Shown in pieces: positions 45,983 through 55,277 of a stretch of 64,000 bases of DNA. Source of the stretch: Rosenbergiella gaditana (GTDB taxonomy: Bacteria > Pseudomonadota > Gammaproteobacteria > Enterobacterales > Enterobacteriaceae); contig NZ_JABBFR010000007.1 in NCBI RefSeq assembly GCF_018494065.1, positions 62,001 through 126,000 of the forward strand, in the 5' to 3' direction. A program made the translations under genes and the position numbers. The notes under the pieces are model-generated. The model made no database searches and had not been told where the DNA came from. It was given only the letters and a program-made list of their open reading frames with translations. Each line of letters begins with the position of its first letter. The first letter of the stretch is position 1.

Positions 45983-47650
45983 TTATTTGCTCATTTTCTT
46001 GTATTTCATACGCTTTGGTTCAAGCGCTTCATGGCCTAATGTGCGTTTACGGTAGTCTTCGTACTCGCTAAAGTTTCCTTCAAAGAACGTCACATTACCT
46101 TCATCTTGATAATCAAGAATATGGGTCGCGATTCTGTCGAGGAACCAACGGTCGTGCGAGATAACCATGGCACAACCTGGGAACTCTAATAGGGCATTTT
46201 CCAAGGCGCGCAGGGTTTCAATATCCAAATCGTTGGTAGGCTCATCAAGTAGTAATAAGTTACCGCCAACTTGTAATAATTTAGCTAAATGTAAACGGCC
46301 TCGTTCGCCTCCGGAGAGCTCACCGACGCGTTTTCCTTGATCGGTCCCTTTAAAGTTAAAGCGTCCGACGTAAGCGCGGCTTGGCATCTCGAAGTTACCG
46401 ATACGCATAATATCTTGGCCGCCAGAAACTTCTTCCCACACGGTTTTACTATTATCCATCGCATCACGGAACTGATCGACCGAAGCCAGTTTCACCGTTT
46501 CACCTAGCATGATCTCACCGGAGTCAGGTTGTTCTTGACCCGATAGCATACGGAATAGAGTTGATTTACCCGCACCATTGGCACCGATGATACCGACAAT
46601 CGCCCCTTTCGGAATCGAAAAAGAGAGATTATCAATAAGAACGCGATCACCGTAAGATTTGGTTAGGTTATTCACCTCAACGACTTTATCGCCCAAACGC
46701 GCTCCAGGTGGGATAAAGAGTTCGCTGGTTTCATTACGTTTTTGGTACTCGACGCTATTGAGTTCGTCAAAGCGGGCAAGACGTGCTTTACCTTTTGATT
46801 GACGACCTTTAGTTCCTTGACGTACCCATTCCAGCTCTTTTTCAATCGATTTACGGCGTGCCGCTTCAGCGGAAGCTTCTTGTGCTAAGCGTTGATCTTT
46901 TTGCTCTAACCAAGAAGAGTAGTTGCCTTCCCATGGGATCCCTTCGCCACGGTCAAGTTCTAAGATCCAGCCTGCGACATTATCAAGGAAGTAACGGTCG
47001 TGCGTGATCGCCACAACGGTACCTTCAAAGTCGTGCAGGAAGCGTTCAAGCCAGGCAACAGATTCTGCATCAAGGTGGTTAGTTGGCTCATCAAGCAGCA
47101 ACATATCCGGTTTTTCAAGCAGCAGTCGACAGAGTGCCACACGACGACGCTCACCCCCAGAAAGATTGGCGACTTTAGCGTCCCATTCTGGTAAACGTAG
47201 TGCATCGGCTGCACGCTCTAATTGCGTGTTAAGATTGTGACCATCATGGGTTTGAATGATTTCTTCCAAACGACCTTGTTCAGCGGCTAATTTATCGAAA
47301 TCGGCCTCAGGTTCAGCGTAAAGTGCATAAACTTCATCAAGGCGTTTTAGCGCACCGACAACCTCAGAAAGTGCCTCTTCGATCGACTCTCGTACGGTAT
47401 GCTCTGGGTTAAGTTGAGGCTCTTGAGGCAGGTAGCCGATTTTTATACCGGGTTGCGGTCTTGCTTCGCCCTCGATATCTTTATCGATGCCGGCCATAAT
47501 GCGTAATAGCGTAGATTTTCCTGCGCCGTTAAGACCAAGTACGCCAATTTTTGCCCCTGGGAAGAAGCTAAGAGAAATATTTTTTAAAATATGTCGTTTG
47601 GGAGGAACAACTTTCCCCACACGGTGCATACTGTATACGAATTGCGCCAC
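45983..47650 (-). CDS. ettA: energy-dependent translational throttle protein EttA
   Basis: ABC-F ATPase that binds the ribosomal E site and gates the first elongation step according to ADP/ATP. 555 residues. Two ABC cassettes: GLNGAGKSTLLRI with LSGGERRRVALCRLL and LLLDEPTNHLD, and GANGAGKSTLFRM with LSGGERGRLHLAKLL and DEPTNDLD; the linker (KSIEKELEWVRQGTKGRQ) is the P-site interaction motif. Confidence 0.97.
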   Translation of the reverse strand: MAQFVYSMHRVGKVVPPKRHILKNISLSFFPGAKIGVLGLNGAGKSTLLRIMAGIDKDIEGEARPQPGIKIGYLPQEPQLNPEHTVRESIEEALSEVVGALKRLDEVYALYAEPEADFDKLAAEQGRLEEIIQTHDGHNLNTQLERAADALRLPEWDAKVANLSGGERRRVALCRLLLEKPDMLLLDEPTNHLDAESVAWLERFLHDFEGTVVAITHDRYFLDNVAGWILELDRGEGIPWEGNYSSWLEQKDQRLAQEASAEAARRKSIEKELEWVRQGTKGRQSKGKARLARFDELNSVEYQKRNETSELFIPPGARLGDKVVEVNNLTKSYGDRVLIDNLSFSIPKGAIVGIIGANGAGKSTLFRMLSGQEQPDSGEIMLGETVKLASVDQFRDAMDNSKTVWEEVSGGQDIMRIGNFEMPSRAYVGRFNFKGTDQGKRVGELSGGERGRLHLAKLLQVGGNLLLLDEPTNDLDIETLRALENALLEFPGCAMVISHDRWFLDRIATHILDYQDEGNVTFFEGNFSEYEDYRKRTLGHEALEPKRMKYKKMSK

Positions 47651-47839
47651 GAGATAGGCCTCTTAGTAGTCGTTAAACGTGTTATTTGCGGAGAAGTGTA
47701 TCTGTTTTCACGGCATATTCACAGCAACAGCTAAGAGGAAAGGACTATAATCGAAAGGGCTAACAGGAAAGCTGAACGAAGTATTGGAAACATGTTAGCG
47801 TAATGAACTCTTCACTATGGCGACGATAAGGGGTAAAAC

Positions 47840-49759
47840 GTGGCAGATTGGAAGCATTGGGTGGTAGGAGTATGTCTTACCACAGTGAGTTGCGTGGCAT
47901 TTGCGGACTCATTACAGGAGCAGCGCCAGCGTTATAGCCAAATACGTCAAGCGTGGGATGCTAAGCAAATGGATGTGGTGGCACAGTTAATGCCAACGCT
48001 ACAAGAGTACCCACTTTATCCCTATCTTGAATACCGCCAACTTTCCCAAGATCTTAGTCAAGATACGGCGCTGGGAATCAATAACTTTGTGAATCGTTAT
48101 CCTACTCTACCTGCTGGTAAAAGCCTGAAAAATCAATTTGTCAGTGAGCTTGCACGCCGTGATGATTGGCAAGGCTTACTCAGTTTTAGTCCGCAAGAGC
48201 CCCCTACGACTCAAGCCAAATGTAACTGGTATTACGCGAATTATGCCACAGGACATCAGCGTCTTGCTTGGCAAGGGGCTAAATCCATCTGGATGACTGG
48301 ACGCTCATTACCCGGTGGTTGTGATCGGCTCTTTACAGCATGGCAGAATAGCGGCGATTTTAGTGCCGACCAGATACTGACTCGTCTTTTGCTTTCATTT
48401 AAAGCAGGGAACGACCGCCTGACGAATCAACTTATTGCTCAGTTACCTTCTGACTACGATACGCTGAGTACCGCGCTAAGAGCCTTGCAGAATTCTTCGC
48501 AGGGGGTACTCACCTTTGCTCAAAGTGTTTCACCGACCGACTTTAGCCGTAAAATTACCGTCCTTGCCTTCAATCGTTTAGCGCGTGATAACACTGATCA
48601 AGCACAGTCGATGATCCCGCAGTTGGCCTCGGCACAAAAGATGGACGAATCAGACACGCAAGCGTTAAAAGAGGCTGTGGCTTGGCAATTAATGTCGACC
48701 GAGACGACTTCAACACAGCAAAACTGGCGTGATGAAGTAGTGATGGACAGTGAGTCCGAAACGTTACTCGAAAGACGTATCCGTCTAGCCTTGAGCCAAA
48801 GCGATCGTCGCGGCTTGAACACGTGGATCGCTCGCTTACCGGTTGAAGCAAAGCAGAAAGATGAATGGCAATATTGGCAGGCCGATCTACTGCTCGAAAG
48901 AGGGCGTAAATCGGAAGCTGATGAGATATTGCACCAACTTATGCGCCAGCGCGGTTTTTATGCCATGGTCGCTGCACAGCGCCTAGGCGAAGACTATTCA
49001 TTGCAAGTGGATAAAGCCCCCGAGGCGGATAGCTCAGTGACTGAGGGGCCTGAAATAGCAAGGATCCGCGAGCTAATGTATTGGAATCTTGATAACTTAG
49101 CGCGTAGCGAGTGGGCGAGTTTAATTCGTAGCAAAAGTGTGAGCCAACAGCAGATGTTAGCGAGCTATGCCAACTCACAAGATTGGTGGGATCTAAGCGT
49201 ACAGGCTACTATTACCGCGAAAATGTGGAATAGTCTTAAAGAGCGCTTCCCGATTGCTTGGCAGACTTATTTCAAGCGGTATGCTTCCGGCAAAGCGATT
49301 CCGACCACCTTCGCGATGGCAATTTCCCGACAAGAGAGTGCGTGGAATCCTAAAATTCAGTCGCCAGTGGGGGCCACAGGCTTAATGCAGATTATGCCGG
49401 GAACGGCTACCCATACGGTTAAAATGTATGAGATCTCGGACTATAGTAATAGTAGCCAACTGCTTGATCCTGAGATGAATATTCAGATTGGTATGCAATA
49501 TTTGGATTATGTCTACCGTCAATTTGATAATAACCGGATTCTGGCGGCAGGCGCCTATAATGCTGGACCAGGCAGGATTAATCGCTGGTTATCTGCCAGT
49601 CAGGGACGATTGGACCCAGTAGCCTTTATCGAAACGATCCCTTTCTCTGAAACAAGAAATTACGTTAAAAATGTCCTCTCTTATGACGCTTATTATCGTT
49701 ATTTAATGGGATCGCCCGATAAAATCTTCGCAGACAGTGAGTGGAATCGACGTTACTGA
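47840..49759 (+). CDS. slt: soluble lytic murein transglycosylase Slt70
   Basis: Periplasmic enzyme cleaving the MurNAc-GlcNAc bond to give 1,6-anhydro products. 639 residues with GTG start and a signal peptide ending VAFA-DS. Superhelical U and L domains occupy the first 450 residues; the C-terminal lysozyme-like domain has the catalytic Glu (about 499) in RQESAWNPK, then [13 protein letters not shown] and AYNAGPGR. Last 23 bases overlap the start of the trpR frame but not its likely start codon. Confidence 0.96.
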   Translation: MADWKHWVVGVCLTTVSCVAFADSLQEQRQRYSQIRQAWDAKQMDVVAQLMPTLQEYPLYPYLEYRQLSQDLSQDTALGINNFVNRYPTLPAGKSLKNQFVSELARRDDWQGLLSFSPQEPPTTQAKCNWYYANYATGHQRLAWQGAKSIWMTGRSLPGGCDRLFTAWQNSGDFSADQILTRLLLSFKAGNDRLTNQLIAQLPSDYDTLSTALRALQNSSQGVLTFAQSVSPTDFSRKITVLAFNRLARDNTDQAQSMIPQLASAQKMDESDTQALKEAVAWQLMSTETTSTQQNWRDEVVMDSESETLLERRIRLALSQSDRRGLNTWIARLPVEAKQKDEWQYWQADLLLERGRKSEADEILHQLMRQRGFYAMVAAQRLGEDYSLQVDKAPEADSSVTEGPEIARIRELMYWNLDNLARSEWASLIRSKSVSQQQMLASYANSQDWWDLSVQATITAKMWNSLKERFPIAWQTYFKRYASGKAIPTTFAMAISRQESAWNPKIQSPVGATGLMQIMPGTATHTVKMYEISDYSNSSQLLDPEMNIQIGMQYLDYVYRQFDNNRILAAGAYNAGPGRINRWLSASQGRLDPVAFIETIPFSETRNYVKNVLSYDAYYRYLMGSPDKIFADSEWNRRY

Positions 49760-49770
49760 GTATGCTATGC

Positions 49771-49796
49771 TTCCGTACTCGTTAATGAGTACGGAA
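49771..49796. promoter_or_regulatory. TrpR operator of trpR
   Basis: Perfect inverted arms TTCCGTACTC and GAGTACGGAA flank GTTAAT; the core CGTACT-C-GTTAAT-GAGTACG fits the trp operator (consensus CGAACTAGTTAACTAGTACG). It ends nine bases before the trpR start, overlapping the TATGCTATGC -10 region, so trpR is autoregulated. Confidence 0.85.
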
Positions 49797-49805
49797 GCCA
49801 TGCTG

Positions 49806-50132
49806 ATGACTATTCACCAAGAAACCCCGCTTGCAGAGCTAGACTGGACTCGCTTTATCGAATTATTGGCGAAAGCCTTCTCTTCAGGTCAGGGCGAGGC
49901 GTTATTGAATCTGATGCTCACTTCAGATGAGCGCCAAGCTTATGCAACGCGTCTATGTATTATCGAAGAGCTACTTCGTAGTCAGTTGAGCCAACGGCAG
50001 CTCAAAGAGCAGTTAGGCGTCGGGATTGCGACAATCACTCGAGGATCGAACGGCTTAAAATCGGCCTCTCCCGAACTTCGCCACTGGCTTACTGAGCAGC
50101 TTCTGCATAAAAAGGATGGATCAGAGGGCTAA
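49806..50132 (+). CDS. trpR: Trp operon repressor
   Basis: 108 residues, the E. coli length, from ATG 49806 with GGAAG eight bases before; earlier in-frame starts lie in the operator. TrpR family residues: [36 protein letters not shown] (turn), and [13 protein letters not shown] (recognition helix). Overlaps the convergent yjjX end by 44 bases. Confidence 0.95.
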   Translation: MTIHQETPLAELDWTRFIELLAKAFSSGQGEALLNLMLTSDERQAYATRLCIIEELLRSQLSQRQLKEQLGVGIATITRGSNGLKSASPELRHWLTEQLLHKKDGSEG

Positions 50133-50616
50133 GTGCCAAAATAATCGCTTGTTGATAGACCGACGATCGCGTTAACAGGCCTGAAGTAATTGCCCCAATC
50201 GCTCCTCCTTTATGTTTGATATTCTCAATACCGGTCAGCGTCGACATGAGTGGGCCAAGTTCGGCGCCTTCTTGTAACGCAGTAACCAGGGAGTCGGGTA
50301 ACATAAAGCTGGCGGAACGAGATTCGCTACGTTGATTTTTGGTTTCAGCAATGATCCAAGCAAAAGCCTGATTTTTATCGATACCCGCTTCAATTGCTAT
50401 CCATAACGTTGCGTCAGGATAATATTTTCGAGCCGAAGATAAACGATGATTAGCACCTTGCCAGGTTTCGCTATCGGTAAGGGGTTGTGGGGAAACACCG
50501 CTCTCAACATCGACGCCTTCTACTTCAATATGTTTATCGTGAAAGACGGCTTTACACGCTTCGGTAACGGCTAAAATTTTAGCTGGGTTGCGGGTTGCCA
50601 CAACAACATGATACAT
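50089..50616 (-). CDS. yjjX: inosine/xanthosine triphosphatase YjjX
   Basis: 175 residues, the family length. [18 protein letters not shown] near the N-terminus and [29 protein letters not shown] near the C-terminus are hallmarks of YjjX, which hydrolyses non-canonical purine triphosphates. Converges with trpR with overlapping 3' ends. Confidence 0.95.
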   Translation of the reverse strand: MYHVVVATRNPAKILAVTEACKAVFHDKHIEVEGVDVESGVSPQPLTDSETWQGANHRLSSARKYYPDATLWIAIEAGIDKNQAFAWIIAETKNQRSESRSASFMLPDSLVTALQEGAELGPLMSTLTGIENIKHKGGAIGAITSGLLTRSSVYQQAIILALSPLIHPFYAEAAQ

Positions 50617-50668
50617 AATGGTAGCTCGAAGGTAATAGAATTGTTTTGATCATATAATGGAAAGGGTT

Positions 50669-51316
50669 ATGCAACAAGTTTTGCTGGTTCGCCATGGAGA
50701 AACGTTGTGGAATACAGAGCAACGAATTCAAGGACAAAGTGACAGCGCGCTCACTGAACAGGGGATACTACAAGCGAGGCAAACGGGATTACGGCTACAA
50801 CATTTGGGCATAACCCATATTATCTCAAGTGATCTGGGACGTACGCAACAAACTGCGGCAATTATTGCTGACTATTGCGATTGTCCTGTACTGACCGATT
50901 CGCGATTACGCGAAATCAATATGGGAACGTTGGAAGGAAGAGTCTTAACCAGCTTAAGTCAGGATGAAGAGCAATGGCGTAAATCGTTACTCAATGGCGA
51001 TCCTGCTGGAAGAATTCCGCAAGGTGAAAGTATGGAAGAGCTCGCCCAACGACTGCGTGAAGCACTTGAAGCAACGCGTGCTCTTCCAGCTGGTAGTAAA
51101 CCAGTGTTGATCAGCCACGGTATTGCGCTGGGATGTTTGCTTGGTACGCTACTGGGTTTACCTGCATGGGCAGAAAGGCGTCTACGACTGAGAAACTGTT
51201 CAGTTTCACGGGTCGACTACCAATCGAGTTCTTGGCTGGCAGAAGGCTGGATTGTGGAGAGTACTGGAGATATTGCGCATCTCTCAGTCCCAGCATTAGA
51301 TGAACTTAAAGCGTAG
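50669..51316 (+). CDS. gpmB: phosphoglycerate mutase-like phosphatase GpmB
   Basis: 215 residues from ATG 50669 preceded by GGAAAGGG. Histidine phosphatase: LVRHGETLWN with the phospho-accepting His, ISSDLGRTQQTA, and LISHGIALGCLL. Family knowledge: GpmB has weak or no mutase activity; likely a phosphatase. Lies next to yjjX as in E. coli. Confidence 0.94.
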   Translation: MQQVLLVRHGETLWNTEQRIQGQSDSALTEQGILQARQTGLRLQHLGITHIISSDLGRTQQTAAIIADYCDCPVLTDSRLREINMGTLEGRVLTSLSQDEEQWRKSLLNGDPAGRIPQGESMEELAQRLREALEATRALPAGSKPVLISHGIALGCLLGTLLGLPAWAERRLRLRNCSVSRVDYQSSSWLAEGWIVESTGDIAHLSVPALDELKA

Positions 51317-51320
51317 AGCT

Positions 51321-51342
51321 TCTCCCGGTATTGGCCGGGAGA
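51321..51342. terminator. hairpin terminator between gpmB and rob
   Basis: TCTCCCGG and CCGGGAGA form eight pairs with a six-base loop between the convergent stops. Confidence 0.75.
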
Positions 51343-51349
51343 GTATCTA

Positions 51350-52216
51350 TTAGGCGCTTTTTCTAATCGGGATCAGGTAATCACAGCGAATATCAGGAGT
51401 GGTTAAGCCCTGTGAGGTGTAAAAGCGTTCAATATCCTGCCCAGAACGACGAGTTAAATTTAAGGTTGGCATACAAGTGCTATAGAGTACTAGGATGAAA
51501 TCCTGCAGTCCTTCTTTTAGCCCTTCGTAGCTAAACTGTACGTAGTCCCCGCCTTCAAATGTAATCTCCTCGACTGAATCGAGTGTTTTGGCGAAATGTC
51601 CATCGGCAATAGCAGTGGTGTAGAGAATTTCTTGTTCATCTTCTTTTTCTGTACTGCTACGCACTTGATGTAGCCCGTAGACCCTTTCAGGAAGAGTGTC
51701 TTTGGTGTTACGTAAAAACTGTTGCCAGAAATGTTTACGCATTTCTGCCCGAAAACTTGAGATCTGTTCGAGCGTGCAGGTATAACTTTGTGTATGACCG
51801 TACAGGGTCGTTTCCGGTACAGTGACCATCGTAGGTTGCGGCATAGAAAACGCGCCCATACGAATGGGAGGACGCAGTCCGAATGAGGACCAATCTAATG
51901 CTCTGCGATAGCTTGCAGGTGTCTGGTTAAATTGCTTTTTAAACGCGCGCGTAAAAGTCTGTTGGGAATCAAAACGATACTGCAAGGCAATATCCAATAT
52001 AGGTCTACCCGTCAACCTTAATGCCACCGCGGCTTTTGAAAGACGGCGTGAACGAATATAAGCCCCGATTGCATGACCCGTAATATTTTTGAACATCCGC
52101 TGTAAGTGCCATTTTGAATAGCCAGCTTTGTGGGCAACATTATCAAGTGATAGAGGCTGGTCCAAATGACTTTCTAACCACACCAATAAATCTCTGATAA
52201 TTCCAGCTTGGTCCAT
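51350..52216 (-). CDS. rob: AraC/XylS-family transcriptional activator Rob
   Basis: 288 residues (E. coli 289). Unusually for the AraC family, DNA-binding is at the N-terminus (two HTHs in residues 10-105: LSLDNVAHKAGYSKWHLQRMF and ILDIALQYRFDSQQTFTRAFK), followed by a GyrI-like ligand domain (about residues 120-285). Activates mar/rob/sox genes for antibiotic and organic-solvent tolerance. Confidence 0.95.
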   Translation of the reverse strand: MDQAGIIRDLLVWLESHLDQPLSLDNVAHKAGYSKWHLQRMFKNITGHAIGAYIRSRRLSKAAVALRLTGRPILDIALQYRFDSQQTFTRAFKKQFNQTPASYRRALDWSSFGLRPPIRMGAFSMPQPTMVTVPETTLYGHTQSYTCTLEQISSFRAEMRKHFWQQFLRNTKDTLPERVYGLHQVRSSTEKEDEQEILYTTAIADGHFAKTLDSVEEITFEGGDYVQFSYEGLKEGLQDFILVLYSTCMPTLNLTRRSGQDIERFYTSQGLTTPDIRCDYLIPIRKSA

Positions 52217-52421
52217 AATAAATCCCCTTATCCATTGGCAGGTTAAGCCTTTTAGGCAGACTATTATACGCTAGATTTCAATTTTCTGAATCTATTGCCA
52301 CTGATTATTGGACCTATTAATATCGATATTTACATAGAATATTTTTAGCTTATAAAAATAACTTTAGGGTATTATCACTTCAAGTTACTTAATTTAACGC
52401 ATCATGAGGGTTTTTAGTTTT

Positions 52422-52919
52422 ATGAAAATTCAGTATTCCGCTTCTTTTTTTAAACGTCTTTTAGCATTTTCAATTCTATTCACCGCCGCTTTACCACAGC
52501 TAGCGCAGAGTGAGGAAATTGGCTCAGTTGATACAAAGTTTAAAATAATTGGGGCTAACCATAAAATCGTTATTGAAGCTTTCGACGATCCTGAAATCAG
52601 TAACGTCACTTGTTACTTAAGTCGTGCTAAAACTGGAGGGATTAAGGGAAGCCTCGGATTAGCGGAAGATACAGCAGATGCGGCTATTTCCTGCCATCAA
52701 GTAGGGCCAATTGAGGTTCCTGATAATATCAAAGCAGGCAAAACAGATGGCGAAACGGTCTTCAAACAAAGAACATCGCTAATTTTTAAGAAATTACAGG
52801 TTAATCGTTTTTACGATAAGAAAAGAAATGCGCTGGTGTACCTCGCTTATTCCGACAAAGTGGTCGAGGGGTCGCCTAAAAATGCATTAAGTGCAGTACC
52901 AATTATGCCTTGGCATTAA
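52422..52919 (+). CDS. creA: CreA family protein
   Basis: 165 residues. Signal peptide ending LAQS and a mature part starting [14 protein letters not shown], matching E. coli CreA closely; [26 protein letters not shown] at the end (given in two pieces) is diagnostic. A start at 52404 adds six residues but has no ribosome site, whereas GAGGG lies ten bases before ATG 52422. Function unknown. In E. coli creA is followed by creBCD; here arcA follows at once, so the two-component part is absent. Confidence 0.92.
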   Translation: MKIQYSASFFKRLLAFSILFTAALPQLAQSEEIGSVDTKFKIIGANHKIVIEAFDDPEISNVTCYLSRAKTGGIKGSLGLAEDTADAAISCHQVGPIEVPDNIKAGKTDGETVFKQRTSLIFKKLQVNRFYDKKRNALVYLAYSDKVVEGSPKNALSAVPIMPWH

Positions 52920-52926
52920 AGAAAAA

Positions 52927-52945
52927 AGCCCAGAAATTCTGGGCT
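52927..52945. terminator. bidirectional terminator between creA and arcA
   Basis: AAAAAAGCCCAG-AAATT-CTGGGCTACTTT: seven pairs with an A-run before (T-run for arcA) and a T-rich tract after (for creA). Confidence 0.88.
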
Positions 52946-52961
52946 ACTTTATTGCAGGTAT

Positions 52962-53678
52962 TTACTCTTCGATATCACCGCAAAAGCGATATCCTTCACC
53001 GTGAATAGTCGCGATGATTTCAGGCGTACCTGGGGTTGACTCGAAATGTTTACGAATACGACGAATCGTGACATCAACGGTACGGTCATGAGGCTTAAGA
53101 TCACGTCCTGTCATCTTTTTCAGTAACTCAGCTCGTGGCTGAATTTTTCCAGGGTTTTCACAGAAATGGAGCATCGCTCTGAATTCACTGCGTGGCAATT
53201 TATATTGCTCGCCCTGTGGATTGATCAGAGAACGACTATTGATATCAAGTACCCAGCCATTGAAGCGATAGTTTTCAACGTGCTTTTGTTCTTCTTGGCT
53301 CGGGGCGAGATTCATTGTACGAGATAACAGGTTACGTGCACGGATAGTAAGTTCACGAGGGTTAAATGGCTTAGTGATGTAATCATCTGCACCGATTTCT
53401 AGCCCCAGAATTTTATCGACTTCGTTATCGCGCCCAGTCAGGAACATCAGTGCAACGCTTTGTTGTTCACGAAGTTCCCGAGCGAGAAGTAGACCATTTT
53501 TGCCCGGTAGGTTGATATCCATAATCACTAAGTTAACAGTGTGCTCGGTCAAAGCGTGATGCATTTCTGCACCATCTGTTGCTTCGTAAACGGTATAACC
53601 CTCTGCCTCAAAAATACTCTTGAGCGTGTTGCGGGTAACTAACTCATCTTCGACGATAAGAATTTGTGGGATCTGCAT
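52962..53678 (-). CDS. arcA: ArcA, aerobic respiration control response regulator
   Basis: 238 residues. OmpR-type: receiver with the phospho-acceptor Asp54 in [13 protein letters not shown] and a C-terminal winged helix ending [13 protein letters not shown]. With ArcB it represses aerobic respiration genes under low oxygen. Highly conserved, full length. Confidence 0.97.
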   Translation of the reverse strand: MQIPQILIVEDELVTRNTLKSIFEAEGYTVYEATDGAEMHHALTEHTVNLVIMDINLPGKNGLLLARELREQQSVALMFLTGRDNEVDKILGLEIGADDYITKPFNPRELTIRARNLLSRTMNLAPSQEEQKHVENYRFNGWVLDINSRSLINPQGEQYKLPRSEFRAMLHFCENPGKIQPRAELLKKMTGRDLKPHDRTVDVTIRRIRKHFESTPGTPEIIATIHGEGYRFCGDIEE

Positions 53679-53944
53679 GTTTTGCTACCTAAAATTTGCC
53701 AACGAAATTGATACAAGGCCACAGCGCTGATGTTGCGTAGAGTAAGTTAAATCAATTAATGCTGGGCGATGACGTACTGGGTTCGATATTTTGATTTTTA
53801 GCACGGACGATTACATTAATAAGCTAATAACTGGGATTTTTGAGTTTATACCCAGTCAGTCAATAGGTTACAAACCTATCCTAACGCCTTTAACACTCAG
53901 CTAACAGCATGAATAACATTCAGGAAGCAAATAAATGTGCTTCG

Positions 53945-53958
53945 TTGACTTATATCAA
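53945..53958. promoter_or_regulatory. FNR box in the long arcA upstream region
   Basis: TTGAC-TTAT-ATCAA matches TTGAT-N4-ATCAA at nine of ten fixed positions. Lies 267 bases upstream of arcA. E. coli arcA is activated by FNR, so this fits. The 553-base gap 53679-54231 holds no gene I can support; it has an ACTGGG/CCCAGT inverted repeat (53830-53856) and an AT-rich stretch before lasT. The E. coli yjjY peptide is not recognised here. Confidence 0.65.
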
Positions 53959-54231
53959 AGCTAAGTGTAGCACGTTAACAGTTGTATGAAAAATGACTAT
54001 TTGGTTTTATTTTACTATTAAAATCAGTCACTTCTGTTGAGAGTTATTAAAAAAATTCTCACATTTCTCGATATTGCTCATATGGTACCGATTCCTGCCG
54101 CTTTCGGTTAACGCGCACTGTTTGAGAAAAAAATTAACATTCTCCTCACTCTGTTTGAGACAACATCGTGGCTAGCCAAGATAAATACGGCAGTCTATGA
54201 TAGCGGCTCGCTTAGAATCGAAGGTGTATGC

Positions 54232-54918
54232 ATGTTTTTTCCGATTATTTTAGTGGCGCCTGCGCGTGCAGAGAACGTAGGTGCTGCGGCCCGCGCCATG
54301 AAAACCATGGGGTTCACGCAGTTGAGAATAGTGAATAGCCAAGTCCACCGTGAGGCAGCGGCTCACTGGACAGCTCATGGTGCTACCGAGATCTTGGATA
54401 ACGTTGAAACGTTTACAACGCTGCAAGAAGCGTTAGAAGATATTGATTTTTCAATCGCAACTACCGCACGTAGTCGCGCTAAATTCCGCTACTACGCAAC
54501 CCCGACTGAGGTATTAGAGCAGTTACGTGAAAAGCGTCAATGGATGAGCCGTTTTGCTTTAGTTTTTGGTTGTGAAGAGAATGGGCTGAGTAATGCAGAT
54601 CTTGAGTGCGTCGATTTGCTTACAGGGATCCCTATGGCCGTCGATTATCCTTCTCTTAACTTGGGGCAAGCGGTAATGGTATTTTGCTACCAGCTTTCTG
54701 TGCTAAACCTGGACCCTCAAGTCGACGTACCAGAAGAGTCGTCGCAACAGCTAATAGCATTACGTGAAAGAGTGACTCAATTATTGGACAACATTGAGGT
54801 CAGCGATGACCAAAAATTAGTGAACTGGATTGAGCAACGCTTAGGGTTTGCACAATGGCGAGATACCGCCATGTTACACCGATTAGTTCAAGATATTGAA
54901 AAAAAGCTCGCAAAATAA
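54232..54918 (+). CDS. lasT: SPOUT-family RNA methyltransferase LasT (YjtD)
   Basis: 228 residues. TrmJ-like SPOUT fold: LVAPARAENVGAAARAMKTMGF at the N-terminus, FALVFGCEENGLSN and YPSLNLGQAVMVFCYQL forming the cofactor knot. Target RNA not known for LasT. Between arcA and thrL as in E. coli. Confidence 0.93.
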   Translation: MFFPIILVAPARAENVGAAARAMKTMGFTQLRIVNSQVHREAAAHWTAHGATEILDNVETFTTLQEALEDIDFSIATTARSRAKFRYYATPTEVLEQLREKRQWMSRFALVFGCEENGLSNADLECVDLLTGIPMAVDYPSLNLGQAVMVFCYQLSVLNLDPQVDVPEESSQQLIALRERVTQLLDNIEVSDDQKLVNWIEQRLGFAQWRDTAMLHRLVQDIEKKLAK

Positions 54919-55049
54919 AATCCTGTCTGTAGGTAAGATGGCAGGGACAGATCTTGTCATAACCCTCTGTTGCCATGTATCAGGTAAATCGTCTTCAATT
55001 TTGAAGGATCTCTGCTTAAACGTGGGGTGGTATCTTAAGAATAAATTCG

Positions 55050-55078
55050 TTGACTTGGGGGGCTGTTTGCTTTAATTC
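55050..55078 (+). promoter_or_regulatory. candidate thr operon promoter
   Basis: TTGACT (55050-55055) and TAATTC (55073-55078) with 17-base spacing, 44 bases before thrL. The -35 matches the equivalent E. coli thr promoter position (TTGACTTAGG); the -10 is weak. Confidence 0.5.
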
Positions 55079-55122
55079 TGTTAGCGACAGATTTTAAAGA
55101 CAGACAGATTAATAGAGAAAAA

Positions 55123-55194
55123 ATGCGTACAACCAGCCTGAATATCACCATTATTACAATTACCACCATTACAACAGGTAATGGTGCGGGCTGA
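55123..55194 (+). CDS. thrL: thr operon leader peptide
   Basis: 23 codons: eight Thr and five Ile codons of 23, ending TGNGAG as in E. coli ThrL. Ribosome stalling at Thr/Ile codons when charged tRNAs are scarce allows an antiterminator to form. The last codons (GGTGCGGGCT, 55183-55192) are exactly complementary to AGCCCGCACC of the terminator, giving the alternative pairing. Confidence 0.95.
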   Translation: MRTTSLNITIITITTITTGNGAG

Positions 55195-55216
55195 CGCATA
55201 ACAGGAAAGATAGAAA

Positions 55217-55251
55217 AGCCCGCACCCTATTCAGGTGTGGGCTTTTTTTTT
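55217..55251 (+). terminator. thr operon attenuator terminator
   Basis: AGCCCGCACC-CTATTCA-GGTGTGGGCT followed by TTTTTTTT, 26 bases before thrA. Part of the thrL attenuation control. Confidence 0.94.
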
Positions 55252-55277
55252 GAACTATATTCAGGAGCTAGAGACCC

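Noticed and set aside
53986..54021. 11-codon frame as a yjjY equivalent upstream of lasT
   Set aside because: No ribosome site and no similarity to the E. coli peptide.
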